The translations under genes were made by a program, and so were the position numbers. Source: Bryobacterales bacterium (GTDB taxonomy: Bacteria > Acidobacteriota > Terriglobia > Bryobacterales > UBA6623). Taken from it: a stretch of DNA of 34,650 nt. Shown here piece after piece: positions 26,361-33,835 of the stretch (the stretch's first letter is position 1; the number at the start of each line of letters is the position of its first letter). The DNA is taken from positions 2,113 through 36,762 of the forward strand of contig JAPPMB010000088.1 of NCBI GenBank assembly GCA_028819255.1, read 5' to 3'. The notes under the pieces were generated by a model. It was not told the origin of the DNA. It worked only from the letters and a program-made list of their open reading frames with translations, and searched no databases.

Positions 26361-27758
26361 ATGCGGCTCCGCGAGCTTGTGGACCTCGTGACACGCTCCC
26401 CTGCGGGCTCGGCGGACTTTGTGCGAGGCGCCAGACTCCTGGCAGCCCGTGCATTCTCGGCCGATGAGCCCGTTGCGAGCGCCGCAACGAGTGCGATCTT
26501 CCTGGACATCGTGGAGCCTTGGTCAGACCGGTTCTCCTCCGTCCACTGCGACGCCTACGTCGCGTTCATGTCGGAGGTCATGTACGCCAGCGGATCTCCC
26601 GTGGCGGCGGAGCTGGCCCGTCAGGGACTGCAGGGACCGGCGGAGCTGGCGAGGCGGTATTCCTCCATCCGGACCGCCGGCCGGCCTGATCCGCTCGATC
26701 CCGAGCGCGTCACGACCGCGGTCGTGCTGTCGAGAGTCACACTGGGAGCGGACATAGCCGTTACCAGCGCGGTGATCCGCGCGTCCCTGCGGGCTTTTCC
26801 CCGCGCTTCTGTGACGTTCCTTGCTCCGCGAAAGAACCTGGCACTGCTGGCCGGCGACGAACGCATCGACGGCCGGGAGGTCTCATACGGCAGGAGCTCC
26901 CTTCTGACGGAGCGCCTGGCAGCTTGGCCCATGATCCGGGAACAGGTGCAGGCCTGCACTGTCGGCCTGTCGCCCGGACAGTCGGTTGTGATCGATCCGG
27001 ACAGCCGCCTGACCCAGCTCGGGCTGCTTCCGGTCACCGACGACCGCCACTACCGGTTCTTCGAGAGCCGGTCCTGGCTGCCGGAGAGCCCGGAGCCGCT
27101 GGGGCGCGTCGCGACGGAGTGGTGCGCGTCAATGTGGGGGATCGACGCCCAGCCCGTCCATCCGTTTGTGCGGTCCGGATACGGGGAGGAGCCCTTGTGC
27201 GACCAGCTCAGGACGGGGCCGGTCCGCCCCGTCGCGACAATCAGCCTGGGTGTCGGCGGCAGGGAGAGCAAGCGGCTGGACGGCAGGTTCGAGGACGCGT
27301 TGCTGGACCTGCTTCGCGAGCGCGGCTACATGAGCGTGCTCGACTGCGGCGCCGGGGAAACGGAGGCTCGACGGGCCGGGCGGCGCTATCTCGCCTTCTC
27401 GGGTTCGAAGTGTCACCGCGACGAGGGAAGCCGCGCTCCCCTCGAGCCGTCCAGCCTGATGACCTGGAGGGGCAGCATGCACGGGTTCGGGAACCTGATT
27501 GGCGCCTCGCACGTCTACGTCGGATACGATTCCGGAGCGGCGCACCTGGCGGCGGCTCAGGGGGTTCCCGTGATCTCGATCTTTGCGGGAGCGCCGAGCG
27601 CAACCTTCCGGCGGCGCTGGACTCCTTGGGGTCCGGGACCGGTCACGGTGATTCCAGCCGAAGGGCCCCACTGCCGCGACACCGTTCTGGCCCGCGTCGG
27701 GCAGGCGCTCGACGCACTCGGACAGTCGCCTGCAGGCAAGTCAAATGATCGGTATTGA
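26361..27758 (+). CDS. Glycosyltransferase family 9-like protein
   Basis: A 465-residue protein. The C-terminal ~150 residues match the heptosyltransferase-type donor site: ISLGVGGRESKRLDG, then GNLIGASHVYVGYDSGAAHLAAAQGVPVISIFAG with the GYDSG-x2-HL core (written here in overlapping parts of one segment). The first ~120 residues are not typical of the family and may be a separate helical domain. The central part (VVLSRVTLGADIAVTSAVI) resembles the GT9 acceptor domain start. Such enzymes add sugars to lipopolysaccharide or other cell-surface glycans in the cytoplasm. It overlaps the next glycosyltransferase gene by 14 bases, so the two probably act on the same glycan. No ribosome-binding site is obvious at the ATG. 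Confidence 0.7.
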   Translation: MRLRELVDLVTRSPAGSADFVRGARLLAARAFSADEPVASAATSAIFLDIVEPWSDRFSSVHCDAYVAFMSEVMYASGSPVAAELARQGLQGPAELARRYSSIRTAGRPDPLDPERVTTAVVLSRVTLGADIAVTSAVIRASLRAFPRASVTFLAPRKNLALLAGDERIDGREVSYGRSSLLTERLAAWPMIREQVQACTVGLSPGQSVVIDPDSRLTQLGLLPVTDDRHYRFFESRSWLPESPEPLGRVATEWCASMWGIDAQPVHPFVRSGYGEEPLCDQLRTGPVRPVATISLGVGGRESKRLDGRFEDALLDLLRERGYMSVLDCGAGETEARRAGRRYLAFSGSKCHRDEGSRAPLEPSSLMTWRGSMHGFGNLIGASHVYVGYDSGAAHLAAAQGVPVISIFAGAPSATFRRRWTPWGPGPVTVIPAEGPHCRDTVLARVGQALDALGQSPAGKSNDRY

Positions 27759-28815
27759 TGCCGGGAACTGGCTCGACCGCCCGCCGACGGGCGTTGCGGT
27801 CTACGCCCGCAATCTCATCTGGCAACTGGCTCGACAGCAACCGCACGAGCGATTCGGCTGGTTCTTCCGCAGCAACCGCTACTTCCGGTCGCTCGGCAGG
27901 CGCCTGCCGCGCAACGCCAGGCGCCGTCTGCTTGAGCAGCCCCTGCTCCGGGTCGGATCGCGCGACCTGAAGCTCTTTCACGGCCTGAACCAGCGGCTTC
28001 CGAAGGGAGTCCGGGCACCTTGCGTCGCCACCTACCACGACCTCTTCGCGCTGACCGGCGAGTACTCCACGGCCGAGTTCCGGCAGCGCTTCGCGCGCCT
28101 TGCCAGAGAGACCGCCGATCGTGCGGACCACGTCATCGCCGTGTCCGCCTACACCGCCGAGCAGGTCGCTTCGCGGCTCGGTTTCCCAAGATCCCGCATC
28201 ACCGTCGTTCACCACGGAGCCGAGCCGCTGGCCATACCGCCCCCCGCAAGATGCGAGGCCATTCTGGCGAACCTGGGCGTTTCGAGACCCTTTGTTCTCC
28301 ACATCGGGACGCTGCAGGTCCGCAAGAACGTCGGCCGAGCAGTGGAGGCGTTTGAAGCGGCGGGCGGCGGCGCGAGCCTGGTGCTGGCCGGCGGCAGCGG
28401 CTTCGGCGCCGACCGTGTGCTGGAGCGGATCGAGCACAGCCGCGCGAGGCCCAGGATCCGGATTGCGGGGCATGTGTCCGATGATGTGCGGGCATGCCTG
28501 TATGCCTCCGCCGAGGTTCTGCTGTTCCCATCGCTGGAAGAGGGCTTCGGACTTCCCGTCGTTGAGGCCTTCTCGGTGGGCCTGCCGGTGATCGCATCCA
28601 ACGCCTCCGCCGTCAAGGAGGTCGCCGGTGACGCGGCAGTCCTGGTCGACCCTCTCTCCACGGACGAGATCTCCGGGGCCCTGGAACGAGTCCTGGAGAG
28701 CGAGTCCCTGCGGGAGGAACTCCGCCGCAAGGGAACGGCCCGGTCCCGGCGCTTCACATGGGAGCGGTGCGCCGCGGAAACGTGGCGGGTGTACCGGAGG
28801 CTCGCGCGAGCCTGA
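27745..28815 (+). CDS. Glycosyltransferase family 4 (GT-B) protein
   Basis: A 356-residue GT-B enzyme. The N-terminal glycine-rich start IGIDAGNWLDRPPTGVAVYA is the acceptor-side motif of mannosyl-type transferases. HDLFALTGEY and VIAVSAYTAEQ follow. The donor domain includes VLHIGTLQVRKNV and the E-x7-E motif in PSLEEGFGLPVVEAFSVG. Likely role: transfer of a sugar nucleotide residue to a surface polysaccharide or lipid-linked glycan. It overlaps the GT9-like gene by 14 bases and ends facing pyrE. Length is usual for the family. Confidence 0.88.
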   Translation: MIGIDAGNWLDRPPTGVAVYARNLIWQLARQQPHERFGWFFRSNRYFRSLGRRLPRNARRRLLEQPLLRVGSRDLKLFHGLNQRLPKGVRAPCVATYHDLFALTGEYSTAEFRQRFARLARETADRADHVIAVSAYTAEQVASRLGFPRSRITVVHHGAEPLAIPPPARCEAILANLGVSRPFVLHIGTLQVRKNVGRAVEAFEAAGGGASLVLAGGSGFGADRVLERIEHSRARPRIRIAGHVSDDVRACLYASAEVLLFPSLEEGFGLPVVEAFSVGLPVIASNASAVKEVAGDAAVLVDPLSTDEISGALERVLESESLREELRRKGTARSRRFTWERCAAETWRVYRRLARA

Positions 28816-28895
28816 AGGACCTCCAGTGTCCCGAACAGTCCTCGCGATTGAGACTCGTGAGCGGGGTGCGCACCTCACACGCGGGAGGCCGGCTG

Positions 28896-28924
28896 CCAGC
28901 CGCAGCTGGTGACCGCCAGCGGCT
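28896..28924. terminator. Possible hairpin between convergent genes
   Basis: CCAGC (28896-28900) and GCTGG (28905-28909) form a short stem; alternatively AGCCGC (28898-28903) pairs with GCGGCT (28919-28924). They lie in the gap between the glycosyltransferase gene and convergent pyrE. Both stems are short and no T-run follows. Confidence 0.25.
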
Positions 28925-29001
28925 CGCGTAGGGCATGGCAGCGAGCCCCCGGGAGACAGAGAACGCCGTGCGCCGCAGGTTCCCACCCTGCCATGGCGGT
29001 C

Positions 29002-29562
29002 TCAGTCGGCCAGCAGCTCCGCCATTGTGAACACCGACTCCAGCTCGCACCCCACCGCCGCAAGCGCCTCAAGGGCCCCTTGCTCGCGATCCACCATGCA
29101 GCAGGCTCCCAGCACGTCCATGCCGGCCTCTCTGGCGCGCCGGATGGCCTGGACCGTGGATCCTCCCGTGGTGCAGACATCGTCCAGAACGACGCATCGG
29201 ACGCCGCGGATCTCCGCAAGTCCTTCGATCGAACGCTTTCGGCCGTGGCCCTTCCCGGCCTTGCGGACAACGAACGCATCGACGGGGGTCGGGGTTGCCT
29301 GGGAAACATGGGCGGCCGCGCATGCGACGGGGTCGGCTCCCATGGTCAGCCCGCCAACGGCCTGAGGCCTCCAGCCCCGAGCACGGATGCGGTCCAGGAT
29401 CACCCGGCCGATGAAAGGCATCGCCTCGCCGCGCAGGGTGGTCAGGCGGCAATCGACGTAGACGTCGCTTGTCTTGCCCGAGGCAAGAACGAAGTGTCCG
29501 CGGAGCACGGAATGCCGCTGGAGAAGCGCCTTCAGCCGCTCCCTGTCGCTCAGGCTGCTCAT
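29002..29562 (-). CDS. pyrE: Orotate phosphoribosyltransferase
   Basis: About 186 residues. It joins orotate to phosphoribosyl pyrophosphate to give orotidine 5'-phosphate in pyrimidine synthesis. The PRPP-binding loop is CVVLDDVCTTGGST, preceded by the flexible-loop segment VRKAGKGHGRKRSIEG. ASGKTSDVYVDCR near the N terminus and GGLTMGADPVA complete the active site. I chose the ATG at 29562; a GTG at 29577 would add five residues. It lies 36 bases after aroC on the same strand and is probably co-transcribed, although the two pathways are unrelated. Confidence 0.92.
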   Translation of the reverse strand: MSSLSDRERLKALLQRHSVLRGHFVLASGKTSDVYVDCRLTTLRGEAMPFIGRVILDRIRARGWRPQAVGGLTMGADPVACAAAHVSQATPTPVDAFVVRKAGKGHGRKRSIEGLAEIRGVRCVVLDDVCTTGGSTVQAIRRAREAGMDVLGACCMVDREQGALEALAAVGCELESVFTMAELLAD

Positions 29563-29598
29563 CGGTCCTGCCGCCACCTGCCGGGCCGGGAGCCGGGA

Positions 29599-30771
29599 CT
29601 AAAAGGCACGCACCTGCTCCAGATACCCGTCGTAGTTGCGGCGGATCTCGCCGAGCGAGTCCCCGCCGAACTTCTCCAGGAACGCCTGGGCGACGGTCAG
29701 GGCAACCATCGCCTCGCCGATCACCCCAGCCGCCGGAACGACTGCGACATCCGATCTCTCGTAGGCTGCGACGGCCGGGTCGCGAGTCTTGAGGTCGACC
29801 GACTCCAGGGGCCGCCTGAGCGTCGAGATGGGTTTGAGGTAGCCGCGCACGACCACGTCCTGACCGTTGGTGATCCCGCCTTCCAGGCCTCCGGCCCTGT
29901 TGGAGCCGCGGTAGAACTCGCGCCGGGGCTTGTTGTAGTGGATGGTGTCCTGCACCTTGGACCCGGGCGAGGCGGCTGCCAGAGCCGCTGAGCCGACCTC
30001 GACGCCCTTCACCGCCTGGATGGAGACGATCGCCTGGGCCAGCCTGCCGTCCAGCTTCGAGTCCCAGCTCGTGTGGGATCCGAGCCCGGGGGGCGCACCA
30101 TGCACCACGACCTCGAAGACGCCGCCTCTCGTGTCGCCGGTGCGGTAGGCCACGTCGACGGCGGCCTTCATGCGCTGCTCGGTCTCCGGATCGACGCAGC
30201 CGAGCATCACATCGTCCTTCGCCGCGAGCGCGACGAGCTCCTCCCAGGCGACAGGCCGCTCGAGCTCGACGCCGCCAACGGCGACCACATGGCTCAGAAT
30301 CTCGATTCCGAATTCCGAGAGCAGGAGCTTGGCGAACCCTCCCATCGCCACGCGGGCGGTGGTCTCGCGGGCGCTGGCGCGCTCGAGAATGTACCGCGCC
30401 TCGGGGTAGTTGTACTTGATGCAGCCCGCAAGGTCGGCGTGCCCCGGTCTCGGGCGGTGGACGGGCACGGCATGCTCGCCCGACCCCTCATAGTCCTGGA
30501 CGGGAAGCTTCTCAGTCCAGTTCTTCCAGTCGCGGTTGCGGAGCAGCACGGCGATCGGCGAGCCGATCGTCCTGCCGTGGCGAACGCCGGAGACGACATG
30601 GACCTTGTCGCTCTCGATCTTCATCCGTCCGCCGCGGCCGTAGCCCTGCTGGCGGCGCCACAGCTCGCGGTTTACGCGGTCCAGATCAACGGGCATGCCG
30701 GCAGGCATCCCGGACAGAGTGGCGACCAGCGTCTCGCCATGAGACTCGCCGGCTGTGACGAAACGCAGCAT
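29599..30771 (-). CDS. aroC: Chorismate synthase
   Basis: A 390-residue enzyme for the last step of the shikimate pathway, conversion of 5-enolpyruvylshikimate 3-phosphate to chorismate with reduced FMN. Signature segments are TAGESHGETL at the N terminus, HRPRPGHADLAG near residue 105, and RASARETTARVAMG near residue 135. GGLEGGITNGQDVVV and LESVDLKTRDP also match. Length is at the long end of the family. The ATG at 30771 lies 32 bases downstream of a minus-strand TATAAT that overlaps the -10 element of the divergent rlmB gene. Confidence 0.95.
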   Translation of the reverse strand: MLRFVTAGESHGETLVATLSGMPAGMPVDLDRVNRELWRRQQGYGRGGRMKIESDKVHVVSGVRHGRTIGSPIAVLLRNRDWKNWTEKLPVQDYEGSGEHAVPVHRPRPGHADLAGCIKYNYPEARYILERASARETTARVAMGGFAKLLLSEFGIEILSHVVAVGGVELERPVAWEELVALAAKDDVMLGCVDPETEQRMKAAVDVAYRTGDTRGGVFEVVVHGAPPGLGSHTSWDSKLDGRLAQAIVSIQAVKGVEVGSAALAAASPGSKVQDTIHYNKPRREFYRGSNRAGGLEGGITNGQDVVVRGYLKPISTLRRPLESVDLKTRDPAVAAYERSDVAVVPAAGVIGEAMVALTVAQAFLEKFGGDSLGEIRRNYDGYLEQVRAF

Positions 30772-30800
30772 CCCTGGAACGCGGGGAGAGGGGAGGGATT

Positions 30801-30811
30801 CCTATTATAGG
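30801..30811. promoter_or_regulatory. Palindromic -10 element shared by divergent aroC and rlmB
   Basis: CCTATTATAGG is symmetric apart from its central base. It reads TATTAT on the plus strand (30803-30808) towards rlmB and TATAAT on the minus strand (30809-30804) towards aroC. The start codons are only 49 bases apart. Symmetric -10 elements that drive transcription both ways are known in bacteria. No clear -35 boxes are seen. Confidence 0.55.
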
Positions 30812-30820
30812 TGGCGGGCC

Positions 30821-31573
30821 ATGCGGCGTCTGGTCGGCATTCACGCGGTCTCGGCCGCGCTGCGTTCGGCTCGGGCGTCCGGACGGCGGCTCGACCGCGT
30901 CGTCGTCGCGCGGGGCGCGCGGAACACCAGATTGCGTCCGCTCATCGACGAGTGCCGGCGCATCGGGATCCCGGTCCGGTTCGAGCCGCGGTCCGTCCTG
31001 CAGAGGCTGGCGGGAACGAAGGCACACCAGAATGTGGTCGGCATCGCGGCGGCGGCGGGATACCGGACACTGGACGGGATCCTGTCACACGAGGAAGAGT
31101 CGAGCACGATCGTGGTCCTGGACTCGGTCCAGGATCCGCACAACCTGGGCGCGATCATCCGCACATCCGAGGCGGCCGGCGCGACGGCCGCCGTGATTCC
31201 CGAGAGAAGGTCGGCCGGGCTGAGCGAGGCGACCACGAAGGCCGCTGCAGGCGCCCTGGAGTCGCTGCCCGTGGTCCGCGCGAAGAACCTTGGCCGGGCG
31301 CTCGACAGGCTGAAGGAGGCGGGCTTCTGGCTGTACGGCCTCGACGCGGCCGCCGACGCCGACTACGACGCCATCGAATACGCGGACCACTGCTGTCTCG
31401 TGATGGGAAGCGAGGGCCGGGGCCTGCGGGCCAAGGTGTCGGAGCGATGCGACTTCCATGTGCGGATTCCACTGTCGGGAAGGGTCGAGTCCCTCAACGT
31501 CTCGGTCGCCGCCGGGATCGCGCTCTTCGAGGTGAACCGGCAGCGGCGGGCGAGGCTGCGCGACACGGACTGA
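30821..31573 (+). CDS. rlmB: 23S rRNA 2'-O-methyltransferase of the TrmH/RlmB family
   Basis: A 250-residue SPOUT methyltransferase. The N-terminal substrate-binding domain starts RLVGIHAVSAALR. The knotted catalytic domain has all three SPOUT motifs: LDSVQDPHNLGAIIRTSEA, VMGSEGRGLR and IPLSGRVESLNVSVAAGIAL. This matches RlmB, which methylates a G in the peptidyl-transferase region of 23S rRNA; a related TrmH-type specificity cannot be excluded. The ATG at 30821 has AGGTGG six bases upstream, although transcription from the symmetric -10 element would begin close to or inside that sequence. It is divergent from aroC. Confidence 0.9.
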   Translation: MRRLVGIHAVSAALRSARASGRRLDRVVVARGARNTRLRPLIDECRRIGIPVRFEPRSVLQRLAGTKAHQNVVGIAAAAGYRTLDGILSHEEESSTIVVLDSVQDPHNLGAIIRTSEAAGATAAVIPERRSAGLSEATTKAAAGALESLPVVRAKNLGRALDRLKEAGFWLYGLDAAADADYDAIEYADHCCLVMGSEGRGLRAKVSERCDFHVRIPLSGRVESLNVSVAAGIALFEVNRQRRARLRDTD

Positions 31574-31605
31574 GTGCGCGCCGAGAGAGGGGATCCGCAA
31601 CTTCC

Positions 31606-31611
31606 TATAAT
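31606..31611 (+). promoter_or_regulatory. Consensus -10 box for leaderless expression of the DinB-like gene
   Basis: A perfect TATAAT ends six bases before the ATG at 31618, with no ribosome-binding site between. Transcription would start at or next to the A of the ATG, giving a leaderless message. No strong -35 box is present. Confidence 0.55.
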
Positions 31612-31617
31612 CCAGAC

Positions 31618-32121
31618 ATGACGATTGCAGAGGTCTTCCTTGCCGAGTTCGGCCCCGAGATGGCGAGCACGCGCAAGATGCTGGAACGTGTTCCCGACGA
31701 GACGCTGGACTTCAAGCCGCACGAGAAATCCATGTCCATGGGGCGGCTGGCGGGCCACGTGGCCGAAATGGCCGGCTGGGGCACCGTGACCGTCCAGCTT
31801 GACGAGCTCGACATCAGACCCCCGGGCGGCCCCACGCCAGAGGTGTACGTCGCCCGGAACCGGGACGCCACGCTGGAGCACTTCGACAGGATGGTGGCGG
31901 AGGCCAAGGAAGCGATCGCCGGAACCAGCGACGAGGCCATGCACCAGCCGTGGACACTCCTGATGGGCGGGAACGTGATCTTCTCGATGCCGCGGATCAC
32001 GACCCTCAAGACCATGGTGCTGAACCACATCATTCATCACCGCGCCCAGCTGAGCGTGTACCTCCGGCTGAACGACGTGCCGATTCCGGGCATGTACGGC
32101 CCGTCCGCAGACGAGATGTAG
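31618..32121 (+). CDS. DinB-like four-helix protein
   Basis: A 167-residue protein of the DinB/YfiT-like superfamily. The three metal-ligand histidines occur in the usual places: His47 in GRLAGHVAEMAG, and His137 and His141 in LNHIIHHRAQLSVYLR. The segment VPDETLDFKPHEKSMSMG is typical of the family. Some members act as metal-dependent thiol or bacillithiol transferases, but most are uncharacterised. The gene probably has its own leaderless promoter (TATAAT six bases upstream) and is followed by a hairpin. Confidence 0.85.
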   Translation: MTIAEVFLAEFGPEMASTRKMLERVPDETLDFKPHEKSMSMGRLAGHVAEMAGWGTVTVQLDELDIRPPGGPTPEVYVARNRDATLEHFDRMVAEAKEAIAGTSDEAMHQPWTLLMGGNVIFSMPRITTLKTMVLNHIIHHRAQLSVYLRLNDVPIPGMYGPSADEM

Positions 32122-32129
32122 GCCGGGCG

Positions 32130-32152
32130 GCCGGTCCCGTGCAAGGGCCGGC
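32130..32152 (+). terminator. Hairpin just after the DinB-like gene
   Basis: GCCGG then CCC (32130-32138, one bulged T) pair with GGG and CCGGC (32145-32152) around a six-base loop, giving eight pairs starting nine bases after the stop codon. It is a good candidate for a transcription stop, although there is no T-run. Confidence 0.45.
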
Positions 32153-32219
32153 AGCCAGAGCGGGATTCAAACAGGGATTGGCCAGCTGAGCGGCAAGCCC
32201 CCTGCTCCGGCGACCAATA

Positions 32220-32249
32220 AACATCGGCCGCCCTGGGCGGCCTGATGTT
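32220..32249. repeat. Long inverted repeat, near-perfect 13-pair hairpin
   Basis: AACATCGGCCGCC (32220-32232) pairs with GGCGGCC-T-GATGTT (32236-32249), with one bulged T and a three-base loop. It is the strongest hairpin seen in the window. The right arm contains the ATG (32245) of the small coiled-coil ORF, so it would hide that start, or it may be a terminator or mobile-element end instead. Confidence 0.75.
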
Positions 32250-32403
32250 CAACGGCCTGTCCGGTGCGGACAAGCGGTTGGACGTGCTTGAGGGCGAACT
32301 GCGTCGGCTCGGGGTGCGAGTGGCGCACATCGAAGGCATGATCGAGGGCGCGGCGCTATTCCGCCCGACGGCTGCGCCAGCACCGGATTCGACGGGAGAC
32401 TGA
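32245..32403 (+). CDS. Small coiled-coil protein or gene remnant
   Basis: A 52-codon frame beginning MFNGLSGADKRLDVLEGELR and continuing VRVAHIEGMIEGAALFRP. The heptad-like leucines and valines resemble small coiled-coil proteins often found near toxin or plasmid genes. The frame is open 24 bases further upstream but without a start codon, so it may be the C-terminal end of a longer gene. Its ATG lies in the right arm of a strong hairpin and there is no ribosome-binding site. It ends just before a repeat block that is copied at 33421. Confidence 0.4.
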   Translation: MFNGLSGADKRLDVLEGELRRLGVRVAHIEGMIEGAALFRPTAAPAPDSTGD

Positions 32404-32408
32404 CGGAC

Positions 32409-32478
32409 CTATCGTCTGCGCTGGGGCTTGTCGAGCTCCGCAAGACTTGCGTCCATGCGCAGATCTTCCTCCAGTTCA
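32409..32478 (-). repeat. Repeat block A, gene-end remnant flanking the fusion gene
   Basis: Read on the minus strand this ends DLRMDASLAELDKPQRRR and a stop. The same ending, with an insertion of about 14 residues, occurs at 33421. It looks like the last codons of a small gene whose body is gone. The gene family is not recognised. Confidence 0.55.
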
Positions 32479-32610
32479 GCCTCGCTCGGCTGGCAGGAGT
32501 GGCGGACCAGCCGGACGGTCGGTGGTGTGGTGTTTCTGTCGTTCAAATTCTTGGAACGGCACTCTCCTGCATGGTCCGAAGTGCTTGCTCGGGCAGCGAA
32601 CTCGAACTCT

Positions 32611-32632
32611 TGATGCGTGATGCGCAGCATCA
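32611..32632. promoter_or_regulatory. Operator-like repeats upstream of the RHH/HhH fusion gene
   Basis: Two tandem TGATGCG repeats (32611-32624), the second of which forms a perfect dyad TGATGC-GCA-GCATCA (32618-32632). It lies just upstream of a -10-like TATTCT (32642-32647) and 28 bases before the ATG at 32660. Ribbon-helix-helix proteins commonly bind such tandem or dyad repeats and repress their own genes. Confidence 0.5.
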
Positions 32633-32659
32633 TGCTATTGGTATTCTGTGGAACTTGGC

Positions 32660-33412
32660 ATGAGGACGACCCTCGACCTGTCTGCTGAGGCACTGGCCCG
32701 CGTGCGCCTGCTCGCAGGGCAGCGCCGCGAGAGCCTCGGTGCTGTGGCCTCGGAGCTGATTCTCAAGGCACTTGAGCCTAGGGAAGCGTCCCGAATCAGA
32801 AAGGCCGGGCATGGAGGTGTTGAGTTGGACGAGGCGAAGGCCAAGCAGATGTTGGAGACGGCACGTGAGTATGTCGGCAACAACGTCTTCGTCCCATTGG
32901 ACTTCGACGAGGTTGACCTAAGATCGTTCCTTTTGCAGTACCTTTGGGTCATCTTCGTTTCAGGGTTCCGCAATGCCGTGGTCGAGAAGCATTTCGCCGG
33001 CCTCATGGAGGGGTTTCACGACCTCGACCTAGATCGGATCGCCACCATGGAGTCGATAGATGCGCAAACGCTGCCGATTCGCAACCAACGGAAGGCGGAC
33101 GCCTTCCTCAAGGGATGTCGGCTGATCCACCGCGAGGGCTGGCCTGCCTTCAAGGGGCGATTGCAGGAGAGGCGACGGGCAGCGCTGAGAGAGCTGCCCT
33201 ACATGGGGGACGCAACGAGTCGGCATATGGCGCTGGCGCTAGGCATTGAAGACACTGAGAAGCCCGACACTTGGATTCGACAATGCGCGGCGGAGTGCTC
33301 CGCGACCGTCGATGAGATGATCACGTTCCTTAGCAATGAGTATGGACTCACACGGCAGCAGGTCGACGCCTACCTGTGGCAATACTGCAGCGATCACCAA
33401 CACCTGCCGTAA
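32660..33412 (+). CDS. Ribbon-helix-helix antitoxin domain fused to HhH-GPD glycosylase-like domain
   Basis: A 250-residue protein from the ATG at 32660. Residues 1-52 match the DNA-binding half of VapB-type ribbon-helix-helix antitoxins (MRTTLDLSAEALARVRLLAG, then LGAVASELILKAL). Where the toxin-binding tail should follow, the protein changes to a helical domain resembling HhH-GPD DNA glycosylases: LLQYLWVIFVSGF, a hairpin region LRELPYMGDATSRHMALALG near 177-196, and Asp203 in KPDTWIRQC at the position of the catalytic aspartate. An internal GGAGG followed seven bases later by an in-frame TTG (32825) could also yield the second domain alone. Codon use is visibly less G+C-biased than in neighbours, suggesting transfer. 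No toxin gene follows. The glycosylase assignment is by motif reading and needs a profile search. Confidence 0.55.
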   Translation: MRTTLDLSAEALARVRLLAGQRRESLGAVASELILKALEPREASRIRKAGHGGVELDEAKAKQMLETAREYVGNNVFVPLDFDEVDLRSFLLQYLWVIFVSGFRNAVVEKHFAGLMEGFHDLDLDRIATMESIDAQTLPIRNQRKADAFLKGCRLIHREGWPAFKGRLQERRRAALRELPYMGDATSRHMALALGIEDTEKPDTWIRQCAAECSATVDEMITFLSNEYGLTRQQVDAYLWQYCSDHQHLP

Positions 33413-33420
33413 TCGCCGCC

Positions 33421-33515
33421 CTAGCGCCGTCGCTGCGGCTTGTGGAACTTCAGCCGCACGGTGCGGGTGACGGCCTTGCCCAGTTCCTCCAGACTTGCGT
33501 CGATCCGCAGGTCTT
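33421..33515 (-). repeat. Repeat block B, longer copy of block A
   Basis: On the minus strand it reads DLRIDASLEELGK, then an extra segment with VTRTVRLKF, then HKPQRRR and a stop. It aligns with block A at 32409 with one gap of roughly 40-45 bases. The two blocks have the same orientation and flank the RHH/HhH fusion gene. Confidence 0.55.
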
Positions 33516-33695
33516 GCACCGGATGCCTCGGCCATCGGCCGTCGGGGAGACCGCCAACCCCGACGGCAAGTGAGCATCGATCCGGGTGCGGCCTGATCGT
33601 GGAACGAGTGCCGGTCCGTGGGACGAGCTGGGCGACCGACGGCTGGAAGCTGGGGCACATCGGAAATCCCAGACTTCGGAGGGCGTGCCGACCGG

Positions 33696-33781
33696 GTCCC
33701 GCGAAGGACCGGATCCCGGTCACACGTGTAGGGAATCGGCAAGGGGCGCGATTAACTACTGATTTGCTCGAACGCCCGTGA
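33696..33781 (+). pseudogene. Fragment resembling an AbrB/MazE-type antitoxin
   Basis: The plus strand reads RIPVTRVGNRQGARLTTDLL and stops shortly after. This matches the swapped-hairpin start of SpoVT/AbrB antitoxins (VTRxGNSxGxRLPxxLL), but the conserved Ser and Pro are replaced, there is no start codon in place and only about 25 residues remain. The rest of the gap 33413-33835 shows only repeat block B. Confidence 0.4.
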
Positions 33782-33835
33782 ACCGCAGTGCTGCGCATCC
33801 CAAGATTCTCGCTCGCCACGTAGATCCTGATCTCG

